From NCBI GenBank assembly GCA_028565635.1, contig JAOXYB010025735.1, positions 1 to 31,898 of the forward strand: a stretch of DNA of 31,898 nt, in the 5' to 3' direction. Source of the stretch: Phoronis ovalis. Its lineage: Eukaryota > Phoronida > Phoronidae. The notes beneath the pieces are model-generated. The model searched no databases. It was given only the letters and a program-made list of their open reading frames with translations, and was not told where the DNA came from. This document shows positions 12,801 through 24,800 of the stretch, piece after piece; positions within the stretch are counted from its first letter, which is position 1; each line of letters starts with the position of its first letter. Position numbers and translations under genes: made by a program.

Positions 12801-15800
12801 AGAAAAGTACTACAATGGTTAGTGAAAATGCAAGGCATTGGAATTTTCATAATCGTAATACTTTCTTATTTAACCAAATATGTGATAGTAAGTTTTATTT
12901 TAGATTTCTGATGTTGAAAACATTCTTGGTGTAGTCCATGCAGAAACGATTCAAGTACATGCCGAAGCGTATGATGTGGCTCTTGATATGAGCTTCCCTA
13001 AAGGAGCAGATGGCGGTATCGAGTTTGGTACAATCAGAGTTAAAGAGGAAGCCAAGAATCAACTAACACTCAAAAATAAAGGAAAATATGAGATGAAGTT
13101 CAGGTTGGTTATCATACATAATAAGGACTGTTCTTCTTTCAGATGTACTAGAGAGGGAAAGCACTTCTGGAAATTTGGGTTGTAGGTCTCCAATAAATGT
13201 ATCTTGGTACATATATTTTTAATTCAAATATGTAGTTATAAATAATAATAATTATATTGTAGGTGAAGGGATTTTGAAAACAGTAGAAATTAAATCAAAT
13301 TTTAATTCATCAGAATTTGGTTTAAATTTCAAGACTAAAGAGCCAAATTTCAGACAAAATTATCACTTTGTGTATTGTATTACTTGATCAATTGAAAATA
13401 ATTTATTATAATTGTAGGCACATACTAAATTCTACTAATATCTAGTCTAGAATAGATGCTCAAAAACAGTAAAATAATAATTGCCATTATTTTAATAATG
13501 GCAATTAAAATTTCTAACTGTTACAGTAATTTAGTACTTTCTTTTTCTTCACTTACAGCTTCAGCTTAGAACAGTGTGACTTTACTGGCCCCAACGTGAA
13601 CAGATTGTTCCAAGTTGTACCAGCAAAAGGAACTCTAACACCAGTGGATCGTCCAACTCAAGTTCAAGTGACCTTCCGTGCTGAGGAACAAGTCGCAGTC
13701 AAAGATCATCCAATCCTGAAGTGTCAAGTCATTGAACCAAGTACAGAAGGTGACGAAGTTATTGCCAGTATTCCCGTTAAGCTATCGGCTCGATCAGTCT
13801 TTAGCAAGTAAGTGTTAAAAGGGCAATATGCTTTGGTTCAATGTGGCTGGTTTCCACCTTTAGTGCCTGTGAATGTGTGCTCCCAAGAAATTAAGATGAT
13901 TTAGCAGTTGTATGAAATCATGTAAAATATCTTTTTATATTTATCTTACCAACAGTAATTAAGTTGTATGTCTTAGTTAAACATGAAAAAGGCCAATAAC
14001 TGTAATGATATGTAGCCGATCGAAAACTCCTCATGATATGTTTCATAACAGCTTATCTGAATACTCCAGAGTGAGGAATTTGTTGTTATTTTACAAGGTA
14101 CAACATATACCCTGTACAAGACATCAACTTTGGTGCCATGCTGATGAATAGTAAGAAAACCAGAACATTCATTATTGAAAACAAGGGTGAATTCGAGTTC
14201 AAATATACTATAACCAAAATGATGAACAAAGAAAATCAAGTACGGGAGGTTCGGAGACCGTAAGTATTGCTTTAAGTAAACCTTAAGTACTGCTGAATAT
14301 ATGATGGAGTATTCCCCTCAGATTCTTTGCTTCGGCAGCACACACCATTCTCTGCAAGTTCCGGTCAATCCGCGTAACTATTCTAAGGTATTAATTATAA
14401 ATATTAATTGAACCATTGTATGAATACTGAGGAGAATACTTCCTGTCTTGCGCCAGTTACCTCATACATAGAAAATGAATGACATAAAAAGAAGCTCAAA
14501 ACAGTGCCATGAGATTTGCAAGATTGTAAACATTCATTCTTTGTACTACAATAAGATCTACACAGAACATGCATTTTCTTACTCTGTAATAGTATTTTAA
14601 CCATTTTAAATGTATTTGTGTTACAAATTATTAAATTGATGATCTGTAAAGCATTCAATTGCTAAAATATGTAAATTGTTATTATAATAATCATATCAAA
14701 TGGTAATATTTAATATTGTATGTATATCACGATTGGATGAATTTCTTATCCAAGGCAATTTATTGTTTTATTTTAACTATGTGTCTTTTTAGTTAGTTAG
14801 TTTCTTTAATAATGTTCGTTTTAATCTTTGTCTCTTATCAGTAATTCTTTCTGTTTATCTGTTACAAAACATGTCTCCAAAATTAACTGATTGAATCAAA
14901 GTCCACCTTTAAATGTAGACACTTCTAGAGTGCATGAAGATTCTCTCCAGGTTCAAGATGTGATAGTTGGATAGCAAAATACCTGTTTTTCCAGTGCACA
15001 AAAAAAACAGGAGAAAAAATAAAAGAATTCCAGTAATAGATTGTGTGATCTTTATGTGAGACATTTATAAATTAGTGCTACAAAAGTAGCTGAGTCTAAC
15101 TTGCTTAAGTTTTTACTGTCTAATTTCCAGATCTTTGAAGTTTTTCAATTAATTGAAGCTAGTCAGTGTATTATATAACTCTTAATCTAAAATCTCATTT
15201 CTAGATATATCCATATATTATGTGCACATCAGTATTGTGGAGCTGCTATAAATAGAGATGACAAATTCAATAGTCCAACAAGTAGTAAGAAATATAGTGG
15301 GGGGAAGGATAGGAATTATGATTGTTCTTCTACCTCTCCTAATAGTAATATTACGTAAGTTAGGATCAAACATTGCACTGAAACGTTTTACCCCAAAATC
15401 TGATTAGTAAGTAGAAGGCCATTTGTAATTGTTATAATTATGATGACAGTTAGTTTCTATAAGTCAATCATTCCTTGCTTTATAAGACATAGTGTGACCT
15501 GATTTTTCTAAAACATCATTTTCCTGCGAGTTAGCTTCCTTTCAGTTTGCTAGTTGCGATCTACTTGTCTGCTTTCATTCTTCTTTTTAACACCTGCTTT
15601 CTTTGTGTTTATTTTTAGTAAAATCAGCCACGACCAAAGGTAAGATGTTTGTTTCTCATAAAATGAAAATATTTCCTATAAAAAAAAAATGAGGGCATAA
15701 CATTTTGATTATAATGTTATGTTTCTCTCAGAAATTGAGAATGATATTTTTTTTGACAAAATCTATGATGATTGATTTTAGACCTGTACGGGGTGACAAA

Positions 15801-18800
15801 CGTAGCCGATCTAGAGATGGCTCAAGTTCTGGACGTTCTGTTAAGCCTAAAAGAACAGAGTCTATCAGGTATTTTGTGAGTTTTAGGTGTGTATATTGGG
15901 AATGCATGGAAATCGTAAAAATTATGCAAACTCTAATCATTTTGCTTGACAAAGTTTGGAAAGTTTTATCTAATAATTAAAATGTTTTTCTTTACTCTTA
16001 TTCTGTATTGATTTCATAATATCTGCCAATTTTTTTAAGGAAAAAGAAAATGCATAAATTAAACAGATAAACTTGAAGGGTTGTTATCTGTATTAATAAT
16101 TTCCCTTTCATTTTTTATAAGCTCACTTGTAAGTGCTTCCACAAATACCGTCAAGCGCAGTAAAAGGTATCATCAAGTAACATGTTTTGCATGAATGTTA
16201 CAAAATGAATTTTAAGTGGCTTATTGTTGTATGAACATTTAATTATTTAGTATTATAGTCGGGGACATATGTGCATGCGACAAATGTTTCCTAATTTCTT
16301 GATTCAGCAGACTGTGAATACTGCACAGACTTAAATATTAATTATGTTGACTTCCTGGACCTGTAATTCATAAGTGTGAATTCCCTTTTTGCGTGCCAGT
16401 TCATGGTCTGATGAATCGTGAAATAAAGAAATATTTGTCGGATGCATATATCCCAGACTATAAGTAAAATAAAAAGCGTGGTTCCTGTACTTTTTGATGG
16501 GAAGAGTTGTTTATAATTTGGTGTCCTAGTTGTTTCTTCAGTATGTTTGTCCACTTTCTCCAAGAGAGTGTTATTGGAGACTATAATAATATAATTTTAC
16601 TTTTTTACAATTTTGCACAGCATGCTTAACTATATCAATGACCTATCTGTGAATTTTATAGTAAACTTTGTTAAAAATAAAATGACTTGTTTGTTTAAAC
16701 ATCTTTTTCAATCCTATGAATAAAAACAGTTTAATTAGGAAGGCATATGCTAGACTGTGGTAAAATTAGTTTAAATGTTTTGTCTCTGTAGTGTATTATT
16801 TAATTGTTAGTACTTTATTTTATAATACATTTAATTTATGAAAATAAGTTTACAGTCATAGTTTGAATTATGACTGATATTAAAATATGATATAAAATGG
16901 TTAAAAATCCTTGTGAATATACTTTGTACGTGATTAAAATATTGTATTTTTAAAACACCACATCAATTTGTCTTGTCCCACTAGGCACACAAAAATACTT
17001 TAAATTCAATGAAATAATGTACATGGGCATTTAAACTTTCTTAGAATAGTCTACTTCCAGTCATGTGGTGTTCCTATGACAAAATAAAATGTAAAAGGTA
17101 ATGGACATGATATGGTACATATTTGGAAAACAAATCATAAAATGGCTGGCATTTTTCTGCAAGTCTAAAGTATGTGCCAAATATAACCTTCGTTGTTAAT
17201 GACATTTATATTAATATAGGCGGTACATTAAGCTTGTGTATATTAGTTGTAGTACTCACAGATATGTTTTGTTAATTTTACTGTTTTAGACAAGACTTAG
17301 GTGTTCCCGCTGGTGGTGGAGGCGGTGGGGGTGGTCAGTCTCGTTTGGTGCTAGGTATGTTCACCATCTTCCCTGCTTTTGGTATCGTCCTCAAAGATGG
17401 CCACCAAACTATCACTGTTGATTGTGTGGCTGAGCAAGTGGGCCGTAGCGAAGAGGTGAGTTTCGTAATTTTGACAATCATGTTACCTGTGAAAGAGAAT
17501 TAGGTACTCATATGCAACTAATCTTATTGAGTAGGAATATAAATGGCATGCTCTTTATGTGGTGGATCTGTCCCAAGTATCTCCCACTTAGTCTTAGTTG
17601 TGTCAAAATAGCTCAGAATTTATTATGAAAGTATAGCAATTTCACTTAGTTAATATTTGAAGAGACCGAATGACTGATATTAGTTACAAACTGTATCTAA
17701 ATACACAAAACAGTATAGACTGCTGTTGGATATGGATAAAGTGGAAATGGGTTTGGAGACAGGTTCATCATAGTGTATTTTAGTACTCCACAAGCTAGGT
17801 AACATCTGTATTTGACAATAGCTCAGGTTTTGTACTTGATCTTAAAATGTGTCTTGTAATTTCAAACTTTATGGGACTGCTGCATTGGGTAGGTTACAGT
17901 CTGATGTTATTCATAGAACTGTACAGTAATTAATGTGCAACTGATTGATGTTTCTTTCAGGAAATTGCTATTGAAATCACAGAACGAGATGAACTAGATC
18001 ATCCTGGTGGAATACCCTACAAACTGTATGCAGAAGCTTGTGTGCCTTCTATCAATATTTCTGATTTAGGATCTATATTTGAAGAACACCGTGTCTGTAA
18101 AAACCTCAGTATATGGCAAAACTCAAATCAGGTAAAGATACATGTACTAACATAGATGGCCATCTTGTTTTAATTGGTGATCTTCAGCTGCTTCTGTTAG
18201 TACCACCTGATGCTGTGACACTTTGATTGTAATCTTGAACTTGTATCAGTCTTGTTCCTAATTCAACACAAAGTATAGTTGTTATGCGTACTGCAGATTA
18301 TCAGAACTAATTAATAAAAAAAAAATGTAATAATATTATAGATATTTTCAACCAGAGATAGAAAGAATACATAATAATATGACTTTGCTTTTGTTACAGT
18401 TGGAGAGTGGTGGAGTTTATGGTGAAGATGACAATAGATTTGTTTTTAACAATGTCATCGTTGGCAGACGTGCCAAAGCTCGTTTTAAGATTAGTAATAC
18501 AAACAAAGTGCCTTGTGATGTCGTCTACAGTGTTAAACCAATCACATCCAAGCATTTTAGTAAAAATCAAGATGTATTCGAAGTTGAGCCAATGAGAGCA
18601 CAGATACCAGCTCACAGCCATGTTTATTCTACAGTAATATTTACCCCTCCATCTATGCAGGTAAAATCATATAACAGTGTGACAATGGTTATAATTTCCT
18701 CTGTTTGTCAGATTATACTAGTAACATAGGATTCCCATATAAAATTATTGAGTCAGACCATAAATATAATTACAGTCATGTTGCTTTATTAATATGTAAA

Positions 18801-21800
18801 CATAACGAAGATAAAATATTACAAGTGAACATCATGTTCAGTGATATGTAATGATTGGTGGTTAATAAAAATATTTATTTGAACCAAATAGAATTCTTAT
18901 GAAATGTCAAAGATTTCTTTAATTTTTTCAGTTACTGTACTGGCCATACATTCATTGACTGGGTTTATCAGAATTATAACAAGTTTTAACATGTTTTTCT
19001 TTATTACAGCACTACAGCTGTGTCTTTGAAGCAGCGCTAGAAGGCATCCCACAGAATCAACAACGTGGACGTAATCTTACATTTGAGATTGCTGGTGAAG
19101 GAAACTTGCCTCGCATCACGATTGCTAAGCCTACTATTCGAAATAAAAAGGGTCAGGCTTTGTTATTGTTTAAGAGGACTCTAGTTGGACGAAGTGAGAT
19201 CATGCCACTAGTGTTAACTAATGATGGTACACTTCCCAGCAAGGTAGGATAAAAGATTTACAAACTAACTTTCTGTTTGTATCATTAACATTCAGTATGT
19301 TCAGACAAAGGTGTCAATAGCATAGATTATTTACTTACAATACTGCTTATTTTTCGTTAAATCTCCAGGCAGTAATCACACTACAATTTGGTTGAGTGGG
19401 CAGCTTTGGTGCAATTCCCAGGCATATATAAAGTAAAGATATTAGTTTTTAATCTGTTTTTTTTTCAGTCAAGGTTAATCCTCTTCAAATGTGTCCTTTT
19501 TGAGGGTTTTGCAGATTTGCACCTCTGAATTGAAGCTGTAATGAATGGGTATTAAAAAAAAACAGCACAATGTTGAATGTTCTGTTAGGAAGACTAGCAT
19601 TTTACATGGATAACATATTTTGATATAACTGTAGGTGGACATTGACATTGTGGACCCTGATGGTGTATTTTCTCTAAAACCAGATGAAAACACAAAAGCT
19701 ATCATGGGAGACTATGACTTTGAAATGAATGGTAACTACTCACTCTTTATGCATAATAGAATTCTAGCTCGTTATCTTGTCTTTGATGTATTGCTTGATT
19801 ATTATAGTTTTAAACTGTTTAATTAATTGTAATTGTTAATAACAGTTTATATTAGAAATTTAGATACGTGCTGCGGGAATTAATAGGTAACTTTTTATGT
19901 TTCTTTTAGAGCCAACTCGTAAACCGCACACAGCATCGGTGATTGTTGACGTTGGAGAAACTGCCTCTTTTATGGTGACATATAAGCCAACAGACACTTC
20001 AAGGTCTTCTGCTCACATCCGTGTGAGTGTCATAGATAATCAGTATGAAGACAATGCACTACAGCTTGTAGGTGAAGGTTACAAGGATGATATTACACTG
20101 GACAATATACACAGTGTTATTACACCTGTCGAGCCTGAGCAGCAGGAGGGCAACATGGCTGATGATGATGTTGCTGGTAGGTGTTCATTTAGCTAGCCAA
20201 ATATTCATAGACCGCCAGTAAATATGCAGTCGATAATCCTAGAGAACTTGATTTACGTTAGAATTTCAATATTGAATTGGTTTGGAACAGGTTTTATCTA
20301 GTTGTTAACATATTTTTTTATGTACTCAAAACTAGTGCGACAAAAGTTGAATATGACGCAGACATAGAATATAATTATATACCTATACAGGTTTCTTGTG
20401 ACCCACTCATGTTTTGCTAATCACAGGTTATTTCTGTTAATTGTTTTAACTGTTAATTACCATTTTCAACTAGTACATTCATAGATCTCAGGCAGAATAT
20501 GTTATTAAGTGAAACAACATCCAAATAATACATTTAACATTGCCTGTCAAGTTTTTCAAGTAAAAGAAGAAACTGTATTTCTCTACAGAATTGAGAGCTG
20601 TGGGATGTAAAAACAATGTAGGATCTTGTTTTATCTAATATTAATTATTAATCTTTTTCAGCTGCCAAGTCCAATCACATTACTTTCGGTGACTGCCATA
20701 TTGGTGAAGGTCGAACTCTCAGTTTTACGATGACGAATCATTCTGACAAAGACTGCATCCGGTTTGCATGGCCAGAGCATGCTAATCTCAAATTTGTTCC
20801 GCAAGTTGGGCATCTCCATGCTGGTGTCAGTAAGGATATGACAGTAACATTCAGGACGGAAGAACCTCGGAATTTCAGTGAGGAGGAAATACAGTGCAAA
20901 ATCACAAAGATTAGTTTTGATAAGGCAATATCTGATGTACCAGATTGGGATGACAGGTTACGTACAGTTAAATGGGTCGACATCGGACCAGCGTCACCTC
21001 AAGCTGGAGATGTGTAAGTGTCCTTATTCCCAGTTCCACAAATGTAAGAAAAGGTCAAAATATTTCTAATTTATTTATTGATCCTTTATTCATTTTATTT
21101 TAAAATGTATGCTTGGGTAAGTCCTTTTAAATTACAGTAGCAAGGAGCATCATTTTTTGGAACAGATTTTAAATCCAAATTTTGTACTTGTGAAATGAGT
21201 CTGTCTTCTAACTGACTGTTCCACTAACCAATCTACCAATGTTTTAGAAATTGTAATAATATTTATAAGTTGTTAAACAATGTGATTTTAGAAATTATAA
21301 TGATATTTATAAGCTATTAAACAATGCTATATAATTTTAAAATTCTCATTATAGGACCCAAAGATCAAGCACGCCTCGTCCACCAGGTAAAAAGAAAGTG
21401 ATTGAAACAGAACCTGAACCACCATGCACAGAAGTGCTCGAGAGTCATCGAACTGTTGAATTATTAGTGTCTGCGAATGCAGATTTCTGCAAGTTCAAAT
21501 GCAAAACAGATACCTTACGATTTAAGGATACACTCATGTTCCAGACAAGAGTCTTTGAGTAAGTGTTATTTTTTATATTTTGACCAAAGTTCAAATTCAA
21601 AACTTATTTTCGAAAAGTAAAAAAAAATCAAGCTTAATCATTGTACAGTGTCTGATATTACTGAAATATTCGCTCATGCCCCAAACAAAACATTGTTCAT
21701 TATTGAACATTATTAAAAAATATTAACAGCAATGAAAATTGAAGCTATGATGTAAGTTGATCCAATTATTTTTATCCGTTATTTTGTAGGTTCCAAATGT

Positions 21801-24800
21801 CAAACAAGGGCTCAGTACAATTGGATTACAACTGGCAAGTTGTTATGGAAAACTTCTCACCACTGGCCCGCTCAGTTTCCTTTGCACCTGATACTCGTCC
21901 AGAATCTCGTGCTGGTTCTGCCACTCCGGGAAGTGTTGCCAGTGACATGGGATATGTACCATTTACTATAGAACCTGAAATGGGAACCATTTTAGCTGGC
22001 AAGAAGGCTGACTTTACAGTAAAATTCTCTCCCTTGGATGTGCATGACTTTGAAGCACGATTAATCTGCAGGTATTTATAGTAACTCATATGTACAATGT
22101 TTATGTAAAATATTTATTTAATTACCAGGTTTAACACTTTTGCAGCTTATCCGTTTACTGGAAATTAATTTTTTATAAGAAATTTTGATTCCTCCGATGG
22201 CAGTCTGAAAATTATCAATTAGATCGTCAGTTCTTGCACAGAGACATAAAATTTATACTTGGCAAATTTATGGAAATTAGATTGATGAAAATAAATTTGG
22301 ATTGAAAGCATGTACATGTAGTTAGCTGGTGTTACATGATCAACAATTGTTGAACATCTCCGTTACTATTTTGTATGTTTAACTAGGATCACATTTACTA
22401 CTACAAAGTACAGTCTTATTTTATCCCTGATTTGATAATATGTTAAGTTTTCAACAGGAAAGTAGCATAGTGAATTTAACATTTCATATTTAATTTTTTT
22501 TAGCATACCAAACCTAGAAAGCACTAAGCAAGGTCCTGTTGTTGGTGTTCGTGCCCGAAGTTTACTGCCTTATTGTCATTTTGAATTGGAGGACTCTGAT
22601 TACATCAGCAATGCTAGGAGAAATCCTGAATTCCGAGGTCCTAAAGGAGCACCACCTGGCACAACCCTTGACATTAATACACGCGTGATAGAGTTTGAAT
22701 CAATTGGTGTAGGAGTGAGGAATGTTAGGTTAGTTGTGTTTTAGGCTTTTGATTTTCTGTAACCAGAAAGATTTAATGCTTTGGATAATTATGTCTAAGA
22801 AGTGCAAAACAGGATTTTGTTTTTATGTGCAATATACAATGTTGTGGTTTACTTAAAAAAATTGTATAAAGAAATTGTTTTAATCTGTATACTTTGAAGA
22901 AACTGAACTGAAGTTAATTTCATAAAGCTGGTACAATATGTCATTCAGTATTGCAAAGTATGTGTACTTAGGACATTTCTGGTTAAACAAGGTGCCCTAT
23001 AAACTAATACATTATTTGTTATTGCATGATGTTTTAGAGTTTTCAACATTGTTAATCCAACAAATCAAGAATACAGCTATCAGTGGCTTAATGAAGATGA
23101 TCCCGATCCAAAACATATTACTGTGTTCAACTGTCTTTCAACAAAAGGAGTTGTCAAACCTGGCAAAAAACACGAGGTAATGATTTTGGAGTATATTTTA
23201 TGATAAAGAAATATTTGTGTAATGCTATAACTAATAAACAATACAGTTAATCAGAACCTTTCTTTGTGTGCAGTAAAAAAATGTTCAGAAGTTATTCCAC
23301 TTTTTAGACAATACCTTTTTGTAATAGTACGTCAATAGCATATTCATTTTCTGACTTTTAGAAGTTCTAACCTTGGTAATCCGCAAATTTGGCAATAACC
23401 TAGTTTATAAAAACCTCAGTCTTTAATTTTCATGACAAACAAATAGAGTTCATTTTATATTATTTTGCATTTAAATTTTCTCAATTTTGTATCATAAAGC
23501 CTGCATGGTGTAAAGATGTGAATAATATAAATGTCTGACTTACTTTCATTATAGATCACATTTGATTTCATCCCACAACTCCTTGGTATTGAAGAATCAT
23601 TCTGGAGATTTGTGATTCCTGATCATAACATTTCAATACCATTCTTACTTGTTGGTGATGCCAAAGAACCTGCAATATCAATGGATAGATCTCACCTTAA
23701 CTACAAGGCACTTTTAATAGGTACCAGCGGTTTGTTAAGATTATAAATAATGAAACTTCTATTTCAGATCACAACTACCAATGTAGGCAAATGGTTAAAT
23801 ATGTAGTATGTTGGTTTATTTTAAATACTGTCCCAGATCAGTTTTTCCCAATTCTCTTTTTATCCCTTTCTTTATAATATAAGCAGGAATAATTTTATTT
23901 TGCATATAATTTCATACTGTCTAAATTCATACCATCCTTTTTTCAGTTATATATATATTGCCATTATTTTTTAAGATTGTTGCCCCATCAATTACTTGAA
24001 AAAAACAGACAAATATTCTAATATTTTGACTAAGGGCTTCTTGCCTACCTGTTTCGTGTATTTTTTAAATGCTTTGTATATTTGTAGGACATGAAGCCAT
24101 GGAAACAGTATATCTCATAAATAATGAAGACAAGGCTTTTCAGTTCTCCTTTGTTGAAGAGTCCTGCCATTCAGCTGGTTATTCTTCACATCTGAGAGTT
24201 GAACCAATGCTTGGCACACTGCTACCTAAATCAAAGTATGTGAATGATAAATTGTGTTTTTATTCGTGGCGCAGTTTTCAAGTTCACAAAGTATTTTAGT
24301 ACCTAACCAACTCAATCAATCAGGCTTAAGATAATTATGCTTAAACTCTGAATTGAAAATATTTAGCAATTAGGAGCTCACAAATTATTGGGAATTATGA
24401 ATGAGAAGTATTATAGTAAGATTCTGTTCTGCATTGCAAAGTAACATAGAATTATAGTTTTTAATTGATGCTTAGAAAAACTTTTGTATAGAATTACGTA
24501 TACTTGTATAGAATAAAAACAGAGCCAAGGCTATACATATTTAAGTTTATTCAAGAATTAAGCACTCTCTGTCAATAAGTTTGGTCCACGTTAAATTTAT
24601 TGGTTTATATTCCTACTTCTAGGACGACAATTAATTTGTATTTCACACCTAATCACGATAAAGAAGTAAATTTCAACTTGTTATGTAATGTGAAGCGCCG
24701 AACCATGCCAATCTCATTAAACGTTAAAGCTGAAGGTTATAGTATGAACTGTATGGTCCTATGTGAAGATTCCCAAGGTCGTAAAGTCGAATTGTCCAGC

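Noticed and set aside
16260-16335. Open stretch after ttatag (RGHMCMRQMFPNF)
   Set aside because: It runs into a stop and no donor gives phase 2, so it cannot join E22 to E23.
18394-18621. Minus-strand open frames opposite HYDIN exons (also at 20738-20983, 21826-22089, 31067-31306)
   Set aside because: They are shadows of conserved plus-strand coding sequence with no features of their own.
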